A stretch of DNA of 64,000 nucleotides. Origin: Crocodylus rhombifer (taxonomy: Eukaryota > Chordata > Crocodylia > Crocodylidae). The DNA is taken from NCBI GenBank assembly GCA_038503035.1, contig JAVSML010025185.1:71039-135038 (forward strand), read 5' to 3'. The notes under the pieces were generated by a model, which did not search any database, was not told the origin of the DNA, and saw only the letters and a list, made by a program, of their open reading frames with translations. A program made the position numbers and the translations under genes. Below, piece by piece: positions 21,963 through 33,250 of this stretch; the stretch's first letter is position 1, and each line of letters starts with the position of its first letter.

Positions 21963-23534
21963 ATGGGATCCTGGTTTTCTTTCACAAAGTCTCTGATAAA
22001 ACCCCCCAAATCTGCAATTGAAATGAAATGCCACTATATGTAGAGAGATAGATAGGTAGATATCAATTGAACACAATATTTTACTGATATATTTACAATT
22101 TTATAGCCATTTGGAAGCATCCCAGTGACTCAATCATTATAAAAATAAATAAATTCTAAATACCTGTAGATTTTGGTATTGAATTTTGTTTTTTTGACCA
22201 TGGAAAAATCAGATCTTCCCCTTAGCTCACAGAACACAGATCCAGGCCCCTGACTCCCAAGACCTCCAGCCCTGCTAGTACTCCTCACTCCCCACTACAT
22301 CTCCCCAGCCTCTGCTGGTGCCCTCCACAGCCCCCCTAGCCCTGCTGGGGCTTCTTGCCCCCCACCTCCAACCCCCTGCCACCCAAGCCCTGCCAGAGGG
22401 GGCCCCAAGCTGCCAGGGCTATGGGGCCAAGGACCCAGGCTCAGAGTCCCCTGACTTCCGCAGAAGTGCCCAAACCCCAGCTGCCACCTGTGGGAGGCAA
22501 CAGTGGCTGCTGCAGCATAACAGAGTATGGAGCCAGGCTCCCCCTCTCCTTTGGCCAACACGCTCAAAGCAGAGCCCATGTGCGGGGAGGGTGTAGGCTG
22601 CCCACTGCAGACTCATCTAGGGGGGCATCTCCCCCACTGCACATACTCCAGGGGGGACTTGTGCCCCCCAGATGAGTGTGTGGGGCAGGGATGAGCTGCC
22701 TGCCATAGGCTTAGGCTCCCTGCTCTGCTGCCCTCCCCCAGGGCCTCCACAGCCCAGCAGGCAGGACTTAGCACAGCAGGGCAGAGCAGGTCTTGCTGCT
22801 GCAAGCTCCATGTCACCCTTGCGAGGCATCCCCTGCCTGCCCCATAGCATCGAAGGGTACAACTCCACACTGCCATCCCTGCTGCTTCTGGATGGGCAGG
22901 GGGTACCTCACCAGGATGACATGGAGCTTGTAGTGGCAAGGAGCTTCCCTGCACAGCCCCTCTTTGCCCTGTCATGCCTAGTCCCACTCACTGAGCTGCT
23001 GAGACCCCAGGAGAGGACAGCAAGGAGTGGAGCCCAAGCCCGTAGCAGGTAGCCCACCCCCACCCTGTGCACAGATCTGGGGGCATGGTTCCCTTCTGGC
23101 CCCCCAGAAATATGTTCAGTGTCTGGGGGCCACTCCCTCTCATCCCCCACATAAGCCACCCATGGCCCTGTCCTATTTCCTCCTGGGGCCCTGTGGCCAC
23201 ACATTGTGCCCCTAGGCCCCAAGCACCGCCCGGCTGGGCAGCAGCTCCAGCCCTGCTCAATTCACTCTCACCCTATAGGGGCCTCAAATCTTGCCTGCCC
23301 ATCAGACTTACTGCGGGAGCTGTTCTCCAGGCTGACTGGTGGCCATGTGCATACACATACACATGGTGACCCCAGCCTGACTGCCCTCTTCCCGCTCTCC
23401 CCAGCCCCTTGCAGGCTGGAACTCTGCCAGCCTGCAGAGAGCTCTTTGCATTTCTCCATGTGTTTTGCTTTGGTAAAAGGAGAAATCCATATTTTTATCC
23501 ATTTTCCACAGGAAATGGGAAACCCAGATCCCTG
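21963..23534 (+). mobile_element. Large non-autonomous hAT, family A, copy 2
   Basis: A 1572-bp element whose left end (GGGATCCTGGTTTTC) and right end (complement CAGGGATCTGGGTTTCCC) form the family's inverted termini. Flanks are GTGATGAT (21955-21962) and GTGGTGAT (23535-23542), 7 of 8 identical. The AT-rich left arm (CCACTATATG, then AATTGAACACAATATTTTAC) matches the copy at 55859. The core, 22240-23450, is GC-rich and shares blocks such as GGGGCCTCAAAT and GCCCCAAGCAC with the other copies and with the element at 37843-38702. No transposase frame is present. The predicted peptides of 60-126 residues here are compositional. Confidence 0.82.
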
Positions 23535-23883
23535 GTGGTGATAGTGTTTCTGTGTCTCAGAGGGTCTCCTTGGAGTCTAAGTGATGCAAGGCTAATGGCA
23601 GTAGCAGGAGAAATAAAGCCATGTATGGGACTGATTCTTGCAGCCACAGAGAGGCTAATTTGTAGCACCCTTTCTAGCCAGTGTTTCTTTCCTGCTTCCC
23701 TGGGCCAAGTTCCAGGAAGATGTGTGTAAGGGGGAAGGTAAGGCAGGGCAAGGACAGAGTTTCTGACCTTGGGCAGAGGGCAGCTTGTGTTTTGCACTTG
23801 GAACTGGGGTGTCATGTGAAAACTGTTCAAAGAAGGGGAGGGAGGAGGGTTGTGAGCAATGAAGTCAAATTTAAAAAAATGCT
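23535..23883. other. No gene recognised
   Basis: A short unique spacer between a hAT and a CR1 fragment. The 149-codon frame at 23681-24130 crosses into the CR1 fragment and has no recognised domain. Confidence 0.5.
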
Positions 23884-24133
23884 GAAAAGGACTTCAAGAG
23901 ATTATCAGGTTCAATCTTCCCCTCTAGGCAGCAGAGGCATAGTGACACAGCTGGATGCCTGGGACAGCCACTGCACACAGGCCAGCTTCCATTGCTGCTG
24001 GAGCTGCTCCCCTCAGCCCTGCCCAAAGGTCAGCAGCTGGAATGGTTACTCTGGCCGCCCTACTCTAGTTACACCACTTCTGGTGGGATCTTTTCTATCT
24101 AAACCATCCCAGACAAAAATTTCTATCTAACCT
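23884..24133 (-). mobile_element. CR1 3'-end fragment, interrupted
   Basis: The left part (GGACTTCAAGAGATTATCAGG, TTCAATCTTCCCC) and right part (TCTAAACCATCCCAGACAAA) are the consecutive pieces of a CR1 3' terminus in minus orientation. About 150 bp of unrelated sequence separates them. Confidence 0.65.
23932..24082. mobile_element. Small TIR element nested in the CR1 fragment
   Basis: It starts CAGAGGCATAGTGACACAG and ends with the complement of CAGAAGTGGTGTAACTAGAG, giving an imperfect inverted repeat. It interrupts the CR1 sequence, so it arrived later. A clear target duplication was not seen. A hAT-type origin is likely but not proven. Confidence 0.55.
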
Positions 24134-25959
24134 AAAGAGGGAATAAGTACATGAAGAAAAGATTTCTGAGCAAATGGGCAGGCAAGAAAAAAATCCAAAA
24201 AGATAAAAGGTTGGAGAAGCCCAAGCTAAGAGATGGATCATCAAGGAGCCTGGAGTTAACTGGAATTAAGTATATAGGCAAACTGGTGTTGGAGAAAGTT
24301 GAGAGAATGGAAAGAGACAGCTGGATTTGAGAGGAAGAAGGCTGGAACTAGGAGCGAAATTTAAAGAGAAGTGTCCCATTTTTCCCACACTGAAAACGAT
24401 AAATGGAGGAAAAAAAGGCACTTTTCCTTACTTCCTGTGTAGCCCCCACCAAAACATTTCCCCATGATCTTCCTCTTCATTTCCAACTACACTGAATCTC
24501 CCATTATTTCAAATATGGGCGGTCTTTAATAATAAGCAAGTGAGAAGTGGTGACTTTTGCTACATACAGCCCTGACCATAGCTGGAAGCTTTATTAATAA
24601 CAGCCATTTCAAAGGAAATTAAAGCATGAAAAAAAAAAAATGTACAAAAATTATTCCCATTAATTAATCAATAGGTCTCAATCTAGTTAGTCATCATTTA
24701 GGAACACAGCTAAAATCACCTATGCATCTTCAAGATCATTCCCTGCCAGAAAGTAAGTTTTACCATTGGTTTCTATGGCCCCCTCTATGCATTACATGTA
24801 TTATGCAATTAACTGTTTAATTGTGCAGTTAATTTAGGCCAGCTCCATGTGCAAAGTAATTATCATGCCATGAAAAGGTCCATCCAGCTATAAAGTTAAA
24901 GTTGGAAAATGTGCAGCTATCCAGCTTTAATTTGCATATGTAGCAGAGTCTCTCCAGGAGCCCCATCAGTTGATGGTGGTCCCCAAAGCAGGGGTGCCTG
25001 CACTGGGTGTTCTGCCACTAAGATGACTCTCAGCCCAGGCAGCAACCTGCAGCTGTTGACCCTCAGTCGCAGCAGCTGTGGGGTGCTGCCAGAGATGCAA
25101 ATCTCGTTAGCTATAGGACTTCCAGCTTCTGGAGCTTGCTACTTGCTGAGGCACGGGGAGCCCAGGACCTCAAACCTGGGCTCCCCCTTTACCAGCAATA
25201 AAGCGTGATAGGATCTAATGCTGGATTCCACAATCATGCCTCCTGCCACTCTCTTAGAATCTGTCTTTAATTTCTTCTCCAAATTCTGCTCACCACATGC
25301 ACTATTTGACACCAGAGCCTTTTAAAAAAAGCTACACAGAAAGATAAGCATGGCTGTACAGTGCAGTGTTGACACAGTCTAACACTTAAAAAAAAAATAC
25401 ATTGCAAATCCTGAAATAATTGATACTACTTCTCAGGCCTAGCATTTCATAAGCAATAATCTTTGTACCAGAAAATGTATAAAATAGAACCATCCATATT
25501 GCCAGAACTGGTAATTATAGACATTACAAGCTGGAATGCATAAAGGTAAGCTGGTTTTCAAAAAAATGTTGATTTTAAAGTTTCTTCAGAATTTGGCCAA
25601 CTTTTTTTTTCTTCCCTGACAGATTCTGACTTGCATATAAATCTAGTCAAGCGGCATTCTAAGCCTCTTCTTTTCCAGAGGTAACTACCTGTTATTAATA
25701 GACAACAAAATGTATATTTGTTGTATTCACAGCATTTTAAAACTTTTCTGCAACCATTGCTGCTGAAGCAGTACCAATAAAACAACATATTTCAAATTTT
25801 AGGAAGTGAAATAATCTCTGCTTTATCTGTAGCCATAAGACTTGATAGGCATTGTTATACCACGGGCAAAAACTGCCATGCCTTTGGCTTCATAAATGGA
25901 GTTAGAATTTTTTTTTAATATTTGGAGAATTGACTGAACTAGGAAAATCACTGGGGAAC
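24134..25959. other. No gene recognised
   Basis: Mostly AT-rich DNA. A GC-richer patch at about 24930-25200 has a 99-codon open frame, but no domain or splice context was seen; it may be an unrecognised repeat. Confidence 0.5.
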
Positions 25960-26600
25960 TAAAATACCAGAAAACAAGGTTTATAAAAAGGATAGTCAAA
26001 ATAATGCAGCAGGAAGGATAGTAATATTGGTGAGGAATGATATATTGTGGGGCATATAGAGAAATGATTTATGTATTTGGGTTGGAACAGAAGAAGTCTG
26101 GATAGAAATAAAACAAAAACAGGCTGGCACCTCTTGAATGTTGCTGTATATCCATGAGACATCAAGGACTATCTGAAATCTTACTAAGAAAGCCAAAATT
26201 ATTACCACAAAAGATTTTAATTATCCAGATATTGATTGAGATAACAATTGTATAAAGTCTGAGGAAGGGAATATCTTTCTCAAGAAAGTTATTTGCAGAT
26301 AGAAAACTCAAATCTTGCTATCACTTCAAATCAAAAGTGCTTTCATCCTTAGCTTAAAAGCAAGCAGAACTAAACTCAGTTTTTACTGAACAGGTTATAT
26401 ATGGTCATTAGGCTATCTAGAAACCCATTCAGTGAAACAGATCAGAGCGACACAACAATTTTGAAACTAGAAAAAAACATCTAGCTATAATATCATCACA
26501 TAATTTAGTATAAAACACTGAAACACTCATCAGAATAGGTACCAAAGCCAGCAAAACATTATTTTATTTGAATAGCAGTATGTAAAATGCTGTACAGCAA
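25960..26600 (+). pseudogene. Old CR1/L3-like LINE relic (endonuclease end region)
   Basis: The plus strand around 26210-26280 can be read as DFNYPDIDW followed by a charged stretch that includes LKK. This matches the GDFNYPDI(D/C)W box near the end of the AP-endonuclease domain of CR1/L2/L3 LINEs. The surrounding sequence is too decayed to define the ends, and no open frame remains. Confidence 0.5.
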
Positions 26601-27897
26601 TGCTAGGAAGACTGTATTGTAAGGGATATCAGGCAAAGAAAAATATGAAAGGAATTGAAGACCACTGAAACTCATACTAGCTAAACCTAAAAGAGAACGG
26701 GGCAACAGAGATTAACGTCATCAAATATGTTTGTAAAAAGTAAAAGCAATCAGCAGGATTTTTTTTTAATTCTCAGTTAAGGGTAAGGAGGATTTGGGTA
26801 TTTAGAAAGCAAATCAGAAACAAATTAATGAACAATTAAGCAAGAAGAACACATTGTTATGTTATATGGAGAGGACCAAGCAATAAAGCAAGAACCTTTC
26901 ATCTGTATACCCCTGAAAATTCCTTGTTTCCAGAGTGCATGTATCCATCAACAGAATGTAACAAGTAACCAAACATAACCCTATTAGTCCCAAAGCATCC
27001 CATAAGTATTCTGGCCTGAATTTGGATCTATGTACGCATCAGAAATGGGCTGTCTTTCTTAGAGAATGTAGAGAAGAGGAGGTAAAAATATACCATTTAT
27101 TTTCTCTTTTATTCGTACTCTCCAAACACTGCGGCATTTCACTGTTGCCTTTAAAAGATCTCATTCATTACTGAACTGAAATATGGTTGGCACTAAATCA
27201 AACCATTTTTATTTTGAGGGACCATCCAAACCAGAACCCCAGGCTGAATTTGAGAGAAGTTTGGATGTGGCCCAGAATTTTGCTAAGAGGATTGTCTTCA
27301 AATTATTTATTCATTTTTAGAAGAGAAATCTTGATTTCCATCATAAGACTCATTCAGTTTAACTAGCCCTGTTATCTTTTTAGTTTAGCTTTGTTTTTCT
27401 GTCATCTTGCTGACGTAAGAAATAAAGCAATGCCTTTCTGGGTTGCTTCTTCCCCTCAGGCTGGAGACAAATACCTCTTCTAGGTCTTTTGGAAAGTATT
27501 CTAACACATTTTGCCACTAGTGTTGGGACCTGGTCGTCTCAGAGAAGAACAGCATGCATCCAAATCCCTAAAACAAATGGATTCTGGGGAACTTACTGAA
27601 GCATGAAGAACCATATAGGCTGTATGCTTGTCACTGAATCTTGGCCCCTCAGCCCCCTGGTTAAAACAATGCACTTTTTAGGAGGTCTTCTGTATGGTAA
27701 GAAATTACATTAAAAAGATGTAAAAAATATATATTTTGCATCTATACAACATATTCAAGAAGGAAGCATAACTAATTAGCCCATGTGTCACATCCATGAA
27801 CATGTCTGCTGTACACAAGAGGAAACAGAAACTGAGAAGTCAGTGAGTCTAAGGCCACACAAACAATGAATGACAGAATTATGGACAGAAACAGATA
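26601..27897. other. No gene recognised
   Basis: AT-rich DNA. Part may be further decay of the upstream LINE. Nothing else was recognised on either strand. Confidence 0.5.
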
Positions 27898-29775
27898 GTT
27901 TCATAGTTGGTAGGGTCAAAAGGAACCTGAGTAGATCATCTAGTCCGACCCCCTGCCATGGCAGGAAAGAGTACTGGGGTTGAACAACCCCTGCAAGATG
28001 TTCATCCAGCCTCCTTTTAAAGACCCCCAGGGTAGGAGCCAGCACCACTCTTCTCGGAAGTTGGTTCCAGATCCTAGCCACCTTGACTGTGAAGTAGCTC
28101 CTCCTGATGTCTAGCCTGAATCTACCCTCTGCCAGCTTGTGACCGTTATTTCTAGTCACTCCTGGTAGCGCTCAGGGGGAACAGAGACTCTCCCAACGCC
28201 TGATGGTCCCCTCTGGCTAGTTTGTAACAGGTCACTAGATCCGCCCTCAGCCTTCTCTTGTGGAGGCTGAACAGGTTCAGGTCCCGTAGCCTCTCCTCAT
28301 AAGGCCTGCCCTGCTGCCCCCGATCATGCGAGTGGCCCTCCTCTGGACCCTCTCCATGTTGTCCACATCCCTCCTGAAGTGCAGTGCCCACAACTGGACA
28401 CAGTGCTCCAAGTGCGGCCTGACCAGTGTCACAAAGAGGAGGAGGATCACCTCCTTGGACCTTCTTGAGATGTATCTGTCAATGCATGACAAGGTGCGGT
28501 TGGCCTTCCTGACTGCATCCCCACACTGTCCGCCCATGTTCATTTTGGCATCAATAATGACTCCAAGATCCTTTCCTGCCCCTGCACTGATGAGAAGGGA
28601 GTTCCCCAGCCTGTAGGTATGATGCTCATTCTTCCTCCCCAGGTGGAGTACCTTGCACTTGTCAGTGTTGAAACCCATCTTGTTCTCATCCTCCCACCCC
28701 TGTAACCTGTCCAGGTCTAATTGTAGCCTATTTCTCCCTGCTAGCGTGCCCACTTCCCCCCACATCTTAGAGTCGTCTGCGAATTTGAACAGGGTGCTTT
28801 TTACCCCCTCATCCAGGTCACCGATGAAGATGTTGAACAGTGTGGGTCTGAGGACTGAGACCTGCAGAACCCCACTGCCCACCTCCCTCCAGGTCGAATA
28901 AGATCCCTCCACCACCACTCTCTGGGTGCGGCCCTCCAGCCAGTTAGTGACCCATTTGACTGTGTAAGTGTTGACGCCACAGTCCCCTGGTTTTTTTTAA
29001 TGAGACTGGGGTGAGAGACAGTGTCAAAGGCCTTCCTAAAGTCCAGAAAGACTACGTCCACTGTAACATCTGCATTCAAGGACTTTGTGACCTGGTCATA
29101 GAAGGCCACCAGGTTGGTCTGACAGGACCTGCCTCTAATGAACCCATGTTGGTCGCCCCTAAGCATAATCTCCCCTGCTGGCCCCTCATGAACATGTGCC
29201 AGGATAATTCTCTCAAAAAGGTTACCCAGGACCGAGGTAAGACTAAACAGGCCTATAGTTTCCTGGGTCCTCCTTCCTCCCTTTTTTGAAAATGGGATGC
29301 ACATTGGCCCTTTTCGAGTCCTCTGGCACCATGACAGAGCACCATGAGTGCTTGTAAAGCTGTGCGAGGGATCCTGCAATGACCTCTACTAATTCCCTAA
29401 GCACCTTGGGGTGGAGATTGTCAGAACCTGCTGATTGAAATACATCCAGTCCTTCCAGGAGTTCCCCGACTAGGTCCTCTCTGACCCTACGCCTGGGTGA
29501 TCCCCCCGCTCCAGGGTGTACGGTGGTTCCAGTCTGGGGATGACCCCGGTACTTGCTCAAAAAAAATGGAGGCAAAGAAACTATTAAATAGGTTAACTTT
29601 GCTGTCTGGTGTGACAACCAGATTTCCTAGCATGTCCTGCAGAGGCCCCATGTTACCCAGTACCTTCTTTTTACCCCCTATGTTTTTAAAAAAGTACTTC
29701 TTGTTGTCCTTGATCCGGGTAGCTAGTTCCAGTTATATCTCCACCTTGGCCTTCCTGATGTTGCCTGACATTGCT
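27898..29775 (-). mobile_element. CR1 LINE, about 1.9 kb, ORF2 reverse transcriptase with frameshifts
   Basis: This is the best-preserved retroelement in the window. On the minus strand the reading passes through four overlapping frames: 29243-29617 (SADNLHPKVLREL, VHPIFKKG), 28801-29379 (DQHGFIRGRSCQTNLVAFYD, VVFLDFRKAFDTVSH), 28277-28918 (LFNIFIGDLDEG, a catalytic FADD box near residues 46-49, CKVLHLGRKN, VRPHLEHCVQLW, RVQRRATRMI) and 27788-28159 (VTRNNGHKL-type start, FTVKVARIWNQLPRRVV). Together these give reverse transcriptase followed by the typical CR1 C-terminus. The 3' end at the left has the CR1 tail (CATCTAGTCCGACCCCCTGCC on the plus strand). The endonuclease half is absent (5' truncation) and frameshifts break the ORF, so it is inactive even though the FADD box is kept. 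Confidence 0.93.
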
Positions 29776-30560
29776 TTAGTGCTTTCATAAGAATTTTTAT
29801 GGTGACAAAAATGGCAAGCAAATACATATTTCTGCCTTCTCTCATGCCACATCAGTGACTGCAAGAAAAGGCAGTGAAAAATTGTACGGCTTTATTGTGG
29901 CAAACATCTATTTGCCCTTTGGTGTGAGAACGTAGGGGGCCAATCCTATACACCCTGGGTATGATCAGGCCCCTCAAGCACTCAGAACAACTGCCTAACT
30001 GCCTCTGCTTAGAGAGACATGCCACAGGGAATCTCAGGGCACCTCTCTAAAAAGGGGAAAGTCAGGTTTTCCCTGCTTATGAAGATCCACTCCAGGATTC
30101 CCAGAGTGCATCTCCATAAGTGGGCAAAGCCCAGTCAGGGAGCCTGGTGCCTGAGAAGGGCAGACACCCAGTTCCTGAGAAGGGCCAAGGGGCTCAGTGC
30201 CTGAAAAGGATGGGTGCCAGGGCCAGGGCCTGAGAAGGCAAAACAGAGGGCTGCAGCCCAAAATCTAGGTCTGACACAGCAGCCCTGGGCTAAAGGGCCC
30301 AGCTAGAGGAAAGGGGTAGATGAGAGTTGATGACTAATTTGCAATGCATGAGTATGACTATGAGGGCAGCTATGGTCATGAATCCTTTAAAGGTGACAGG
30401 TGTCCTGGGGCACTGGTGGGCCAAAAGGGACCTTTTAGCATGTAAGGGGCAAGATTGGGACTAGCAGGATCAAAGAGGGACCACCTGGCTCAGAGACAGA
30501 CAAGGGCATGATCTGGGACCCAAGGGCAGTCTCCCTTTTCACCAGTCAACTCATTACATC
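29776..30560. other. No gene; GC-richer DNA with a repeated CCTGAGAAGG word
   Basis: The word CCTGAGAAGG, or a one-base variant, recurs at about 30149, 30174, 30199 and 30229. This suggests a degenerate short tandem structure with a unit of about 25-30 bp. No domain was found in the overlapping frames. Confidence 0.5.
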
Positions 30561-32839
30561 AAAACATGGTAGGCAAGCAGCAGCCGCAAAGACACCGGGG
30601 GTGTCATGGCCTCCCCTATCTATACTGACCAAGTGAAATTAGCAGCCTCTGCAAATAATACTTTCGGTCATGCAAGAGCTTCATGTCAGCAATGAATCCA
30701 AGAATATTCCAGAGTGACAAATGGATACAAATATGGATACATAAATTCAACCCAAAGAGATGGCACCATTCAAGGCCTTTTCCTTTTCCTTCCCTGGCAC
30801 AACATAGGCTGTGTCTTGCTCAGGTCAGCTTTAGCTAGCTCCTCAACTCTTGTAGTTGATAAACACTTTCTCAGGGATTACCCCTAATGCAAATAATTTA
30901 GAATGTACACCTTGCGTGCCAATGAGCTTTAGTTCAGCTAGGAAATGGATTCAAATCTCTTTTCATAGTTAAAGCAAAAGATAGCCTCGATTCAAGATGA
31001 ATGAGGTGAAAAACAAGGCAAAGAATAAATGCACAAAAGGCAGTTAGCCAACCAACTCCCACTGAAAATCAACTGCCCTTTGTACTTTCGATAATCTCTC
31101 CTAAAAAGACTTTGTGCTTTTTCAGAAATAAAACCATCTCTTTCAAAGAAATATCAAGAGCCAGATTCACTGGTACACTTAATTGTTTGAGGTGCTTCAG
31201 TGATGCCAAATCCATCTTAGTTGTCCTGTTAAACCATGTTTTTTGACTGCTTTGCACAGTGCAGTTGGAGCACCCTGGCAAATCAGCCTCCAAAAAAGTT
31301 TCTCTTTTGCTAATAAAACGTTATGTACACACACATGTCCCTGTGCCAAGCACAAGTAGGTAGCTTACTGAGGAAATGGAGGAAGGGAAAAGATTTCTGT
31401 GTCCCAAATGAGCTGCAATTATTACCACGTCCAGGCACATGCACTGTGGCAAAGATCCCCAGCCTGCATGTGTGGATGTACTCCATAAGTTTGAAGGAGT
31501 CCCCATGGTACACAACCATAAAGGTACCAAGGACATAAAAATGCATATTCCAAGGCATTAGCAGCCCAGATAATATTCAGCCCATTGTTAATTTTAAAAA
31601 AGCTTACGAAAAATAATTTAGCATTGTTTCTTTATTATAAAACTAGAAATGGCTCTTTTAGTTACATGACTGACAAGCTACTAAAAATATAAATGGAGAA
31701 CTGGAAACCAAGATAAAGACATGATGGCTCTATTGAGCAAATATTATAGGTTCCACTTTAAAAAAAGAGAAATGATGGGGTATTTAGAATATACACTGTT
31801 TTCTCTCTGTTTTTTTTTAAATTTGTTCTAAATAAGATGTTATAGTACACAGATAGCAATGGAAATGGGTCTGGAAATATTAACAAAAACAATATAGACA
31901 AAGCACTAGGTTGAGGAGATTTCACTCTCTAGGGGACTGAAAGGGAACATGACACAGGCCAGAAAACTGGCAAAAATGCAACTGACATCATTACTCAAAA
32001 AAGAGTTAAAAAAAAGTGAACGCTTCAATTATTTCACCCAAACTAATACAAAAATATTGTGACACCCATTTAAACAAGGCCCTGAAAAGGGTATAGACCT
32101 ACTAACAAAGAAAGGTGTAGTGTGCCAATAAAAAAAAAGTGACCTTATGAGGTCTACAGTGTAATTAGAGTAGTTACTTTAGACAAGCCAGCTCAGTTAA
32201 TTGCATTTCTTATGTCATGGCTAAAATTGGATTAAAAGCTTTCTAGAGGAGAGATGTCACTGGGTGTTTTCATAGATGTGACTGAAGTTAGACTAGAAGA
32301 TAACCAAGGTGGCTTTAACCTAGCTAGCAGAAGCCACAGCAGCATGGAGCTCAGCCTGGCTGCTTTATCTTCCTTCTCACACAGATTTTGCAGCCCACAC
32401 CGAGTTCCAGGATGCCACATGCCACTAGGGTATTTCTGGTACAATGCCTGCAGTAAAGATGGACTCAAAGAATAGATCTGATAAAGGTGAAGGAGGAAGA
32501 TAAGTACTCTGTGGGAATGGTTTTTCCTTCCCACATAACTTTCATACTCATTTCTTCATCTTTAGACTTGGCCTTTGAAGTTAGCAGAAGCTTTGGGGTG
32601 TTTAAAAAATGAAGGCTAAGACTCTGTGCGTCAATATGCACTCTCCTCTCCAAAGGCATTGTTTTTAACCCTTGGCTCTCAAGAGGGCCTTGGAAAGCTT
32701 AACTGTACAATATTTGTAAAGCATTATTCTTAAAGGATTAGTTCATTTTCTCTATCCAAACACTATCACTGTAGATTTCATAAAACAGCTGAGCCCTACT
32801 GAAAGAGAATAGCTTTTCTGGAGATTTCTATTATGCAGC
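30561..32839. other. No gene recognised
   Basis: AT-rich unique DNA. Open frames of up to 100 codons occur (for example 32232-32534 minus), but none shows a domain or a credible exon structure. Confidence 0.55.
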
Positions 32840-33250
32840 ACACAATTATAGACCAGTTAATCTAATATCAGCTAGGCAAAAAGAATGACAAACAATTCTG
32901 TGGCACTTAGTGAGAGAGCTCCTTGGAAAACACGTGCTGACAAAGATCCAGTGTGGATCTTACAGATAAAGGTCTCACTTAATTAACTTGTCGGATATCC
33001 TTAAAGATCGTATCATCACAGCAAGCAAGTGCATGTAAATGGTGTATACTTACATTTTCAAAAGGTATTTGATAAGGGCCTACACTGAGGATTAGTCACT
33101 AGGACAAGAAAAAAGGAGCTTGACAAGCAGCTTTTCACTTCTATGGAATGAGCAGAAATGCAAGGAACGGTAACCAACGGCTCAGCTGTGAGACAAAGTT
33201 GCGTGGCTGTGAAGAGGAATAATGGGGTGAGGTCTGTGGAAGTTTCTAAC
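32840..33250 (+). pseudogene. CR1/L3-like LINE reverse transcriptase relic
   Basis: In consecutive order the plus strand carries TATAGACCAGTTAATCTAATA (family NYRPVNLT box), a CTTAATTAACTTG segment (family CLTNL box), and at about 33040-33090 a frame reading VYLHFQKVFDKGLH, the counterpart of VYLDFQKAFDKVPH. The first aspartate of that motif is histidine, so a catalytic residue is lost. Frameshifts are present and only about 400 bp remains. Confidence 0.65.
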
